From Haloarcula rubra (GTDB lineage: Archaea; Halobacteriota; Halobacteria; Halobacteriales; Haloarculaceae), in NCBI RefSeq assembly GCF_019599465.1, contig NZ_RKLR01000001.1, positions 62,001 to 126,000 of the forward strand: a stretch of DNA of 64,000 nucleotides, in the 5' to 3' direction. This document shows, piece by piece, positions 25,569 through 34,042 of the stretch (position 1 is its first letter; each line of letters starts with the position of its first letter). The notes beneath the pieces are model-generated. The model was not told the origin of the DNA. It searched no databases and worked only from the letters and a program-made list of their open reading frames with translations. The translations under genes and the position numbers were made by a program.

Positions 25569-26564
25569 ATGACACAGATAGTCGCCACGACACCCGGCCT
25601 GTTCCCGTTGCCGGACTGGGCCAAGGACGAACTGTCCGACCTGAAGGGTCACCAGAAGACGGACCTCGTCAGCGGTGACGAAGGTGCGGCAATCGTCGAC
25701 GCCTACGACCGCGCCCGCGAAGACGTCGTCTCGCTCCAGCAGGACGCCGGCCTCGACCGCGTCGTCGAGGGGCAACTCCGCTGGGACGACATGCTCGCCC
25801 ACCCGCTGGCGGTCCACGACAGCGTCGAGACCCGTGGCATCGTCCGCTACTACGACAACAACAACTTCTACCGAGAGCCGGTCGTGCAGGACGACCTGAC
25901 GCCGGACGGCGACGTCGCCGCCGAACTCGACGCGGCCGCCGAACTGGTCGACGACGGCCTGCAGGCGGTCTTGCCGGGCCCGTACTCGCTGTCGGACCTC
26001 GCGACGGACGAACACTACGGCGACGAGGCCGCGTTCCTCGACGCCGTCGCCGAGTTCCTCGCCGGCGAGGTCGAACAGTTCCCCGAGGTCGAGACGCTGT
26101 TCCTGCTGGAACCCTCGCTGGTCGAGAACGACCCCGCAGACGGCACGGACGAGCGAGTGAGCGAGGCCATCGACGCCGTCGCGAACGCCACCGACGCCGA
26201 CGTCGTCACCCACACCTACTGGGGCGCCATCGAGGAGAAGACCTACGCGCACCTGATGGACGCCGACGTCGACGCCATCGGCTTCGACCTCGTCGCCGAC
26301 CACGACAGCAACGTCTACAACGTTCAGGAGTACGGGACGAAAGACGACGTCGCACTGGGCGTCGTCGACGGCCAGAACACGCTGGTCGAGTCCCCCGAGA
26401 CCATCCGCGACCGCATCGACTGGTTCGAACAGCAGACCAACACGGTGTACGACACCGTCTACGCCACCGCGAACACCGAACTGTTCTATCTCCCCGTCAA
26501 CAAGTTCGCGGACAAACTGGAAGCGCTTGCGAACGCCGCCGACCTCGAAGAGGTGGAAGCATGA
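25569..26564 (+). CDS. MetE-like protein, first of a split pair (methionine synthase homologue without zinc ligands)
   Basis: TIM-barrel protein of 331 residues related to the UROD/MetE-like superfamily: MTQIVATTPGLFPLPDWAK start, FLLEPSLVEND and SPETIRDRIDWF segments. It lacks the His-x-Cys and second Cys zinc ligands present in its neighbour, so it is unlikely to catalyse methyl transfer alone. The downstream gene overlaps by ATGA (26561-26564). I infer that the two products form one functional unit, equivalent to the two barrels of bacterial MetE. Confidence 0.8.
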   Translation: MTQIVATTPGLFPLPDWAKDELSDLKGHQKTDLVSGDEGAAIVDAYDRAREDVVSLQQDAGLDRVVEGQLRWDDMLAHPLAVHDSVETRGIVRYYDNNNFYREPVVQDDLTPDGDVAAELDAAAELVDDGLQAVLPGPYSLSDLATDEHYGDEAAFLDAVAEFLAGEVEQFPEVETLFLLEPSLVENDPADGTDERVSEAIDAVANATDADVVTHTYWGAIEEKTYAHLMDADVDAIGFDLVADHDSNVYNVQEYGTKDDVALGVVDGQNTLVESPETIRDRIDWFEQQTNTVYDTVYATANTELFYLPVNKFADKLEALANAADLEEVEA

Positions 26565-27634
26565 CAGGCCCACGAGAGCAGTTCCGACCGGAGAATCACC
26601 CGAACGACCACTTCCTGCTGACGACCGTCGTCGGCTCCTACCCCAAGCCGAAGTGGCACGACCGCGCCCGCGAGATGTTCGAGGACGAGGACGCCGACTT
26701 CGGCGCCGAAGAGTGGGAGGAGTCGAAGGACGACGCCTCGCGACTCGTCACGCACGAACACGAGCGCTGTGGCCTCGACGTCGTCTGTGACGGCGAGATG
26801 CGCCGCAACGAGATGGTCGAGTACTTCGCCCACCGCATCGACGGCTACGAGTTCAACGGCCGCGTGAAGGTGTGGGGACACAACTACTTCGACAAGCCGA
26901 GCGTCGCCGACGAGGTGGAGTACGGCGAGCAGTGGCTGGTCGAGGAGTTCGAGTTCACCGACGAGGTGGCCGACCGCCCCGTGAAGGTCCCCATCACCGG
27001 TCCGTACACGCTGGCGAACTGGTCGTTCAACGAGGTGTACGACAGCGAGGAGCAACTGGCCTACGAACTGGCCGACCTCGTCAACGAGGAGATAGAGGCG
27101 CTCGTCGACGCCGGTGCCCGCTACATCCAGATAGACGAACCGGCGCTGGCGACGACGCCGGACGACCACGCTATCGTCGGCGAGTGTCTCGAACGCATCG
27201 TCGACGAGATTCCGGACGACGTCCGTCTCGGCCTCCACGTCTGTTACGGCGACTACTCGCGCATCTACCCCGAGATTCTTGACTACCCCGTCCACGAGTA
27301 CGACCTCGAACTCGCCAACGGCGACTTCGACCAGCTAGACGTGTTCAAGGAACACGAGTTCACGAAGGACTTCGCGATGGGTGTCCTGGACGCCCACACC
27401 GCCGAAGTGGAGTCCGTCGAGGAGATCAAGGACAACATCAAGAAGGGGCTGGAAGTCGTCCCACCGGAGCGACTCACCGTCTCGCCGGACTGCGGCGTGA
27501 AGCTCCTGCCCCGCGAAATCGCGCGTGGCAAGATGGAGAACATGGTGCAGGCCGCCCGCGAAATCGAACAGGAACTCGACGCCGGCGAAATCGACGTCGT
27601 CGCGACCGGTGCGGAAGCGAGCGCGGACGACTAA
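26561..27634 (+). CDS. metE: Methionine synthase, MetE C-terminal type (core)
   Basis: Catalytic TIM barrel of cobalamin-independent methionine synthase, 357 residues. The zinc site is visible as GLHVCYGD (His226, Cys228) and VSPDCGVK (Cys311), and IDEPAL contains an acidic residue of the substrate pocket. Archaeal core enzymes may take the methyl group from methylcobalamin-type donors rather than methyl-tetrahydrofolate; the donor here is unknown. Start ATG overlaps the stop of the first MetE-like gene. Confidence 0.9.
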   Translation: MTGPREQFRPENHPNDHFLLTTVVGSYPKPKWHDRAREMFEDEDADFGAEEWEESKDDASRLVTHEHERCGLDVVCDGEMRRNEMVEYFAHRIDGYEFNGRVKVWGHNYFDKPSVADEVEYGEQWLVEEFEFTDEVADRPVKVPITGPYTLANWSFNEVYDSEEQLAYELADLVNEEIEALVDAGARYIQIDEPALATTPDDHAIVGECLERIVDEIPDDVRLGLHVCYGDYSRIYPEILDYPVHEYDLELANGDFDQLDVFKEHEFTKDFAMGVLDAHTAEVESVEEIKDNIKKGLEVVPPERLTVSPDCGVKLLPREIARGKMENMVQAAREIEQELDAGEIDVVATGAEASADD

Positions 27635-28022
27635 CTGGACTGTTCTCTCCTTCTGCGACCGACGCCCGAAGTACCCGTCTCCGAGAGGCCCCTTGTTTCG
27701 GACAGCGACTGGTGTCGACGGTAGCTACAGCCGGACACATTGGGACCGACCGGCTCGCTCCCGAAGCAATCACCGACTAATACTCGCCAGTGGTGTGGCG
27801 TGCGTTTCTTCGACGTCGGACGAAACGCTCATCGACCACCGCAGAAATATAGTTTTCTTTTGTTGTCACGTTGCGACAATCTGGATATCGTATCAAGTGG
27901 ATATTTTCCGTATTTCGGGCCTCGAAAGACGCAGTTCCTTCGTGAGTTCGTATAGTTTTACGAACACGAGAATCTGGGAAAGAGTTTAGTCGTCGTCCGG
28001 AGATGGTTCGAACGAGAGGGCC
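27635..28022. other. Intergenic region with AT-rich core
   Basis: No gene is supported over 388 bases. A 7-bp inverted repeat GCGTTTC/GAAACGC spans 27802-27828, and TTGTC/GACAA flank a 7-base spacer at 27863-27879. The stretch 27840-27960 is much more AT-rich than the surroundings, as expected for promoter or regulatory DNA upstream of the next gene. Confidence 0.45.
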
Positions 28023-28535
28023 ATGACAACCGACACACACCTTCGGGCGGAACTGTATCTTCGGGGAGACACCTACGGCACGTTCGATGCCCAGCAGCAG
28101 GTGCTCAACAGGGTGAAGCGACTCGAGGCCAACGGCGTCTTCACCGACTCGATGGTCGCCGGCGAGTGGCAGCGCATCCGGACGATGGCCGAGGACAAGC
28201 GGTCGGGGGCGCTGGCGACCTACGAGGAGTTCCGCGACTGGGCCGAGCGGAACGGGTCGTCGCTCGAACCGGCCTTCGAGCGCCGGACCCGGAGTTACGT
28301 CGGACTGGACCGGGTCGACGACGTCGTCGTGTTCCCCGTCGTCTCGCTGGCTGTCTACGACGACAAGCGGTTGCAGGCGGTGTTCCCCTGCACCGACGAC
28401 GACATGACCTACACGGTGGGCGACGCGCTGGACGCGTTCGAACGCGGCGACGAGAACTGGCTCGTCCAGTTCGATTCGGTGACAGTGGGGCGGACCGAAC
28501 CGTGGCTCGAACCGGGCGTCGAGACGACCCCCTGA
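28023..28535 (+). CDS. Haloarchaeal HTH-like protein of unknown function
   Basis: A 170-residue soluble protein. The N terminus LRAELYLRGDTYGTFDAQQQ followed by LNRVKRLEANGVFTDSMVAG resembles a haloarchaeal HTH-domain family that I recall as HTH_63; the match is from memory. The C-terminal half contains VFPVVSLAVYDDKRLQAVFP and no catalytic motif. It is monocistronic with a long, AT-rich upstream region. A regulatory role is possible but not shown. Confidence 0.6.
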   Translation: MTTDTHLRAELYLRGDTYGTFDAQQQVLNRVKRLEANGVFTDSMVAGEWQRIRTMAEDKRSGALATYEEFRDWAERNGSSLEPAFERRTRSYVGLDRVDDVVVFPVVSLAVYDDKRLQAVFPCTDDDMTYTVGDALDAFERGDENWLVQFDSVTVGRTEPWLEPGVETTP

Positions 28536-28663
28536 CTGCGTACCGCTACGGCTGGTTCTTCACTCGTTTCTCTCCACGTCGATAGCGGCCGCCGACGATA
28601 TCGGTCAGGATGCCGGAGGCGGCGTATCGTCGCGACGGGACGAGTGCCGAGCGGCGAAAGGCC

Positions 28664-29677
28664 TCAGGAGGGAACCGCCTCGACGAGGCGCTCGAACTGC
28701 TGGCGGTACTGCGCCTCCGCGCGGGCCTGTGCCAGCCCCGACTCGTCGGCGAAGGCCGCCTCGAACCCCGCCATCCGCCACAGCAGCGTCGACAGTTGGT
28801 ACAGCGGGCGTCGCTCCTCGTAGCCGTCCTCGAAGGCCATCGAGCGCTGTGAGCGGTAGCCCTCGTGGAACGCCGACCGGAGCGTCTCGCACGTCTCCGG
28901 GTCGCGAAACGAGGAGTCGATGAAGAGGAACTCCGTCTGAGCGAGGTTGTACTCGGGGAGGGCCGCCAGCACGTCCTGCCAGTCGAGGACCGCCGTTATC
29001 GGGGCCTCGGCTCCGGGGTCGAACAGGAGGTTCGCGGGCCGGAAGTCGTCGTGGACGAGTCGCGGGACGCCGTCTTCGGGGACGACGTCCAGCGCCGGTT
29101 CGATGCGCGACGTCGCACGGTCAGCGACGTCGGCGAACCGTGTCTCGTCGAGGCGGGAGAGATGCGTCCGGGTGAGTTGTTCGAAGTACTCCCGCCAGCT
29201 CCCCATCCAGTCGCGGACGATGAGACGGTCGTCGTGGAGGTCGAGGCGACCGAACGCCTCGAACCCTATCTCTGAGTGCATGTCTCCCAGTATCTCGCCC
29301 GCCTGTCGGAGAATCCGTTGGCGGTGGTCCGTCGAGAGGCCCGCGAACTTCTCGGCGAGGTTCTCGCCGTGGACGCGTTCGGTGACGAAGTACGGCGGGA
29401 CGTCGACGGCCGGGTCGCGTTCGAACACGAGGATTCGCGGGACCGGCACGTCCGTCCGGTTGGCGACGTACTCGTGGAGTTTCGGTTCGACGTCGAACGG
29501 AACGTCGCCGGGCGGTTTGAACTTCACCACTACTTCGTACTGCTCGCCGCCGTGGTCGAGGGTCACCAGATAGACGTCGCTCTGGTGACCGCCGCCCGGC
29601 GTCTCGAACGAGAAGCCGTCGTAGTCCGGTCCTGACTCGTCGAGGACGGCCCCGATGTCGCGTTCCGGCGTCGACAC
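28664..29677 (-). CDS. Phosphotransferase-family (APH-like) kinase
   Basis: Aminoglycoside-phosphotransferase-fold protein of 337 residues. The catalytic loop is LVHDDFRPANLLFD with the catalytic Asp and Asn, and AVLDWQ carries the metal-binding Asp. The N-lobe has YEVVVKFKPPG with the likely ATP-binding Lys. Members phosphorylate small molecules; the natural substrate is unknown. The catalytic residues are intact, unlike the pseudokinase at 14.8-16.2 kb. Confidence 0.88.
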   Translation of the reverse strand: MSTPERDIGAVLDESGPDYDGFSFETPGGGHQSDVYLVTLDHGGEQYEVVVKFKPPGDVPFDVEPKLHEYVANRTDVPVPRILVFERDPAVDVPPYFVTERVHGENLAEKFAGLSTDHRQRILRQAGEILGDMHSEIGFEAFGRLDLHDDRLIVRDWMGSWREYFEQLTRTHLSRLDETRFADVADRATSRIEPALDVVPEDGVPRLVHDDFRPANLLFDPGAEAPITAVLDWQDVLAALPEYNLAQTEFLFIDSSFRDPETCETLRSAFHEGYRSQRSMAFEDGYEERRPLYQLSTLLWRMAGFEAAFADESGLAQARAEAQYRQQFERLVEAVPS

Positions 29678-29700
29678 ACTGACCGGCTAAGCGGGAGGGC

Positions 29701-29709
29701 TAAATAAAA
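29701..29709 (-). promoter_or_regulatory. TATA box of the phosphotransferase gene
   Basis: On the minus strand TTTTATTTA lies 24-32 bases before ATG 29677, supporting a leaderless transcript from that start. Confidence 0.6.
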
Positions 29710-29804
29710 CTGTCAGTCGCCTCGTCACGGCACCCCGTCTCGGATGGGCGACAGTCGCCACCGCGGCTAGCCGAGCAGGTCCCCTTCGGGCACCGACGGG
29801 CGGC

Positions 29805-31217
29805 TCACCGGTACCCCAGTTGTTCGAGGTGACGGGCCGTGCCGTCGTCGAGAATCGCCGTCGAGGACCGGCCGACCGCACGCTGTTTGGCTGACTCGAC
29901 GGGGACGCCGAACGGCGGGTCGGTGTCTGCGGCCGGGACGCCGTCTCGCCGTCCGGCCTCGGACTGCCAACTCGGTCGGTCGGCGGCGAGGTCGTACCGC
30001 CGCGTCTCGCCGGTCGTGTCCCAGACCGTCTTCACGTCGCCGTCGTAGACGCAACGCATCGCCCGGTCCCATCGAGGGTCGTCCGGGGGGTCGTCCCACG
30101 TCGGCGTCCGTCCGACGACTTCGGCGGCGGCCCGGTCGGCGGTCACGTCTCGGAGGTGGTCGTCGACGAGGCCCTCGACGAACGAGCCCAACCGTCTGAG
30201 CGGGAGGTGACGACCGTCGTTCAGCGACGGGACGGCGCCGTCGGTCGGGGGGTTCACGACGGCGAAGGGGACGTGTAACAGTCCCTCGGTGAGGCTACTG
30301 GTGTGGTCGAGCAAACCCCTGTCGGCCGGGTACGCGAGGTTGTGGCCGTGGTCGCTCGTGACGACGACGGTGGTCTCGCGGGCCGTCGCCGCGACGACCG
30401 AGTCGAGGAACTCCGCGACGATGCGGTCGAGATACCGGACCCGCGCGTCGTAGAGGGCTCTGAGCGCGCCGACGTCGTCGGCGAACGGCCCCATGTCCCC
30501 GGCCGTGTTGACGGCCCACGTGTCCAGTCGCCGGTCGGACCACCGTCTGGAGACCCCGTGGTCGGCCATCCCCCGCCAGTGCCAGTAGGGTGCGTGTGCG
30601 TCCATGAGGTTCGCGAAACAGACCACTGGGTCGTCGCGGTCGACGACCGCCCGCCGGGCCCGTTCGAGGACGGCGGTGCCGCCGTTGTCCGTGGGCGCGG
30701 GGACGGGCAGTCCTTGCAGTCGGGGATGGTCGAGCATCGCCGCACGGACCCGGTCGGCGGCGACGTTGGCGAGGGCCCCGAGCGACTGGTCGCCCGTCAG
30801 CGCGTCGTGGAGCGCCGACAGCGTGCCGTCGGCCTCCCACACCGGGTTCGGTGCGTCGGGAACGACGGTGCCGCCGGGGACGAACGTCGTCTCGTCGAAG
30901 AACCGGTCGACGCCGAAGGCGTCGCTCACCCAGCGGTTCGCGCTGATACAGGCGGTGTGGTACGCGTCCGGGAGGTCGCCGAGGAACGTGTCGCTCGGCC
31001 CGACGCCGTCGTAGTGTCGGGCGTGCGTGTGGACGCCGTGCCGGTGGGGTAACTCGCCGGTGAACAGGCTGGCGTGGCTCGGGACGCTCCACGCACTGGG
31101 TGCCCGACAGCCACCGTGGACGATGGCGGCCCGGTCGCGTATCCTGTCGGCGTGGACGCGGAAACTGTCGGCACGGACCGTGTCGAGACAGAGGACGACG
31201 ACGTTTCGGTGGGCCAT
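29805..31217 (-). CDS. Sulfatase-like / alkaline-phosphatase-superfamily hydrolase
   Basis: A 470-residue enzyme of the sulfatase/phosphoglycerol-transferase superfamily. It has VLCLDTVRADSF with the metal-binding Asp, and VVTSDHGHNL with the conserved Asp-His pair. At the nucleophile position the sequence is WSVPSHASLFTG: Ser takes the place of the modified Cys, and His follows where sulfatases have Arg (C/S-x-P-S-R). It is therefore uncertain whether it is a sulfatase; phosphatase or transferase activity is equally possible. ATG 31217 is preferred over the upstream GTG-type start at 31256. No signal peptide. Confidence 0.82.
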   Translation of the reverse strand: MAHRNVVVLCLDTVRADSFRVHADRIRDRAAIVHGGCRAPSAWSVPSHASLFTGELPHRHGVHTHARHYDGVGPSDTFLGDLPDAYHTACISANRWVSDAFGVDRFFDETTFVPGGTVVPDAPNPVWEADGTLSALHDALTGDQSLGALANVAADRVRAAMLDHPRLQGLPVPAPTDNGGTAVLERARRAVVDRDDPVVCFANLMDAHAPYWHWRGMADHGVSRRWSDRRLDTWAVNTAGDMGPFADDVGALRALYDARVRYLDRIVAEFLDSVVAATARETTVVVTSDHGHNLAYPADRGLLDHTSSLTEGLLHVPFAVVNPPTDGAVPSLNDGRHLPLRRLGSFVEGLVDDHLRDVTADRAAAEVVGRTPTWDDPPDDPRWDRAMRCVYDGDVKTVWDTTGETRRYDLAADRPSWQSEAGRRDGVPAADTDPPFGVPVESAKQRAVGRSSTAILDDGTARHLEQLGYR

Positions 31218-31319
31218 CGTGACGCGTGCGTTGTCCGCCGTTAGGTCTGCCTCCAAAAATACGTATCGAGCACCGCCGGAAGTGGAGGGTCTATGTAGAC
31301 GCAGTCCTCAGTCCCGGCC

Positions 31320-32477
31320 ATGCGCACGGTCGACATCGACGGCCTTCCGGTGGGGGACGGTCACCCGACGCGAGTCATGAGCGTGTTGAACATGAGTTCG
31401 AACTCGGGGTACAAGCCGAGCGTCTACCTGGACCCCGCCGAGGCCGCCGACGCCATCGAGAACACCCTCGTCCCTGCGGGGGCCGACATCGTCGACGTCG
31501 GCCTCCAGTCGGCCAACCCGAAGTACGAGTCCAAACCGGTCGAGAAGGAACTCGACCGACTCGAGGAGGTCGCCCCGCTCGTCGACGAACTGGACGCCGA
31601 CGTGCCCCTCTCGCTGGAGACCCGCTACGCCGAGGTTGCCGAGGCGGCCATCGGCTACGGGTTCGACCTCATCAACGACGTCTGTGGCTTCGCCGACCCC
31701 GACATGAAGTCGGTGGTCGAGGCCCACGACATGCCGGTCGTGAAGATGGCGAGTCCGCCGGACCTCTCCGCGCCCGGTGCGCTGAAGACGATGGACGAAC
31801 TGTTCGAGGCCCTCCAGCGCGGCGGGTTCACCGACCAGACCATCATCGACCCGGCCTTCGGCGGGTGGTACGACGGCAAGGAGTTCGAGGACAACTGGGA
31901 GATGTTCCGTCGCCTGCGGGAGTTCCGCGCGTTCGGCCGGCCGATGCTCACCGCGACCAACCGCGAGGACTTCCTCGGTGACCTCGCCGGGCGACCGGAG
32001 ACGGAGGACCAACTGGCCGTCAGCCTCGCCGCGGCGACCATGGAGGCCGAACGCGGCGCCCACGTCATCCGCACCCACGACACCAGTGAGACACACGACG
32101 TCGTGAAGGTGGCCGACGCACTCGGTGACGAGCGGACCGTCCGACCGGAGACGGACCCGGGACCGACCGTCGCCGAACTGACCGACGTGACCGTGCGGGA
32201 GGTCGAGCGCAACCGCTCGCTGGGCGAGACGCTGGCCGGCGACACCGAGGACGGCGCGACGCTGACGTTCCTGCTCGGTGACCTCGCCGAGGACGAAGCG
32301 GCGAGCGTCCGGGCCGTCGCAGACGTCGTCGACGTGGTACTGGTCGAGAAGTCCAGCGGTGCCCTGTATCTCGGCGGGTCGGCGGCCGCCGTGAAAGTCG
32401 TCGCCGACAGCCTCGCCGAGGACGGCCACCGCGAACTGGCCGGAACGCTCCGCGAGTCACTCTCGCGCCGAGTCTGA
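31320..32477 (+). CDS. Dihydropteroate-synthase-like pterin-binding protein
   Basis: A 385-residue protein with a pterin-binding TIM barrel in the first 270 residues: GADIVDVGLQSANP matches the GADIIDVGGEST motif of DHPS, LINDVCGFADPDM matches the INDVSGG region, and VVKMASPP and FGRPMLTATNRE follow. A further domain of about 100 residues at the C terminus is not part of standard FolP. The motifs deviate from bacterial DHPS, so the condensation partner may differ from p-aminobenzoate. A MptE-like pterin kinase gene lies 2.6 kb downstream. Confidence 0.75.
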   Translation: MRTVDIDGLPVGDGHPTRVMSVLNMSSNSGYKPSVYLDPAEAADAIENTLVPAGADIVDVGLQSANPKYESKPVEKELDRLEEVAPLVDELDADVPLSLETRYAEVAEAAIGYGFDLINDVCGFADPDMKSVVEAHDMPVVKMASPPDLSAPGALKTMDELFEALQRGGFTDQTIIDPAFGGWYDGKEFEDNWEMFRRLREFRAFGRPMLTATNREDFLGDLAGRPETEDQLAVSLAAATMEAERGAHVIRTHDTSETHDVVKVADALGDERTVRPETDPGPTVAELTDVTVREVERNRSLGETLAGDTEDGATLTFLLGDLAEDEAASVRAVADVVDVVLVEKSSGALYLGGSAAAVKVVADSLAEDGHRELAGTLRESLSRRV

Positions 32478-32481
32478 GTCG

Positions 32482-33162
32482 TCAGTCCAGTTCGTTCAGG
32501 AGGTCGTGGAACGACCCGATGGTCAGGTCGGGGTCGCCGGCGAACGAGTCCCACGGGCCGTCATCGCGGTTCACCCACACGCCCTGCATCCCGGCGTGCA
32601 TCGCGCCGTAGACGTCGAAGTACCCCGCCGTGACGTGGGCTATCTCGTCGATAGGTGTGCCGGTCCGAGCGGCGGCGTGGCGGTACAGTTCGGCGTCGGG
32701 CTTGAACGTCCCTATCTCGTCTGCGCTGACCGTGTCCTCGACGAGGCCGCCGATGCCGGCGTGGTCGAGCATCGAGTCGAGCATCTCGGGGTTGCCGTTC
32801 GAGACCACGTAGAGGTCGTAGTCGGCGTCGTACAGTCGGTTCATCCCGTCTCGAACGTCGTCGAAGACGTCGAGTTCGTGGTAGACCGCCAGAATCTCGT
32901 CGCGTTCCTCGGTTGCGATATCGACGCCGTGGGCGTCCAGCGCGTACTGGAGGGCGTCGCGGTTCATCTCGTAGAACGGCTTGTAGGCGTCGACGGCGTT
33001 GGCGATGAACGTGTAGGCCAGCGACCGCGAGCGCCAGAGCCGCGACACTGGCTGTGGGTCGGGAACTCGCTCCCGGAGGGCCTTCTCTGCGGCCTCGACG
33101 TCGACGATGGTGCTGTACGAGTCGAACGTTATCGTCGTGACGCGGTCGGGGTCGAACGTCAT
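32482..33162 (-). CDS. HAD-family hydrolase (haloacid dehalogenase type II-like)
   Basis: A 226-residue HAD phosphatase-fold enzyme. Motif I is TITFDSYSTIVDVE, where the nucleophile Asp is followed by Ser-Tyr as in L-2-haloacid dehalogenases; motif II is LYVVSNGNPEML; the Lys is in GTFKPDAELYRHA; motif IV is HVTAGYFDVYGA. The usual second Asp of phosphatases is replaced in motif I, which favours a dehalogenase-type rather than phosphatase reaction. ATG 33162 gives a clean N terminus. It is convergent with the DHPS-like gene. Confidence 0.83.
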   Translation of the reverse strand: MTFDPDRVTTITFDSYSTIVDVEAAEKALRERVPDPQPVSRLWRSRSLAYTFIANAVDAYKPFYEMNRDALQYALDAHGVDIATEERDEILAVYHELDVFDDVRDGMNRLYDADYDLYVVSNGNPEMLDSMLDHAGIGGLVEDTVSADEIGTFKPDAELYRHAAARTGTPIDEIAHVTAGYFDVYGAMHAGMQGVWVNRDDGPWDSFAGDPDLTIGSFHDLLNELD

Positions 33163-33277
33163 AGCACCCCATTCGCGGGCCGGACGGAAAAGAACGGGCG
33201 GGGGATTGAACTCCGTTTGAACACTGCGACCCGGACGCGCCTGTGGGTTTATGCCACACCCGGACGCAGTCCGGGCC

Positions 33278-34042
33278 ATGCCGGACAGGTTCAGCGTCGA
33301 CGGGCCAGCGGTGGTCACCGGCGCGTCGAGGGGTATCGGGCGGGCCGTCGCCGCGACGTTCGCGGCCGACGGAGCGGACGTCGCCATCTGTTCGCGCGAC
33401 GAGGGAGAGATTACCGGGACGGCGGCGGCCCTCTCCGACGCCCATCCCGGCGAGGTCATCGGCGTCGAGTGCGACGTGCGTGACCGGGACAGCGTCGAGG
33501 CACTCGTCGAGGCGGCCGTCGCGGAGTTCGGCGGCCTCGGCGTTCTCGTGAACAACGCGGGGGCCTCGTTCGTGGCGTCGTTCGACGACATCTCGCCGAA
33601 CGGGTGGCAGTCCGTCGTCGACGTCAACCTCACCGGGACGGTCAACTGCGCGCAGGCGGCCAGCGACCACATCGCCGGCGGCGGGAGCGTCGTCAACGTC
33701 GCCAGCGTCGCCGGCGAGGACGGCGCGCCCTACATGAGCCACTACGCCGCCTCGAAGGCCGCCATCATCAACCTCACGCGCACGCTGGCCTACGAGTGGG
33801 CCGGCGACGACGTCCGCGTGAACTGCGTCGCGCCCGGCTACGTCGCGACGCCGGGCCTCGAATCACAGATGGGAATCAGTGCAGACGCGGTCGACCGCGA
33901 CGAGGTGGACCGCAACGTCGGCGTCAGCGAGGAGATAGCGGACGTGGTGCGGTTCCTCGCCAGCGACGCCGCATCCTTCGTCACGGGGCAGACGCTGACC
34001 CCGCGCGGTGTGCCGCCGATAGAGGAGACTCCAGACCTATGA
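33278..34042 (+). CDS. SDR-family oxidoreductase (FabG-like)
   Basis: A 254-residue classical SDR: VVTGASRGIGRAVAATFA nucleotide motif, NNAGASF, Ser in NVASVAGED, and YAASKAA (Tyr-x3-Lys). ATG 33278 is chosen over 33251 because a TTTA box lies about 28 bases upstream of it. It overlaps the following LLM oxidoreductase gene by ATGA, which implies a shared process; the reaction is unknown. Confidence 0.87.
   Translation: MPDRFSVDGPAVVTGASRGIGRAVAATFAADGADVAICSRDEGEITGTAAALSDAHPGEVIGVECDVRDRDSVEALVEAAVAEFGGLGVLVNNAGASFVASFDDISPNGWQSVVDVNLTGTVNCAQAASDHIAGGGSVVNVASVAGEDGAPYMSHYAASKAAIINLTRTLAYEWAGDDVRVNCVAPGYVATPGLESQMGISADAVDRDEVDRNVGVSEEIADVVRFLASDAASFVTGQTLTPRGVPPIEETPDL

Noticed and set aside
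33195-33225. GGGGGATTGAACTCCG resembles the reverse complement of a tRNA T-arm, which could mark a tRNA end or attachment site
   Set aside because: No matching acceptor half, D-arm or anticodon arm is found at the needed distance, and the T-stem has a mismatch.
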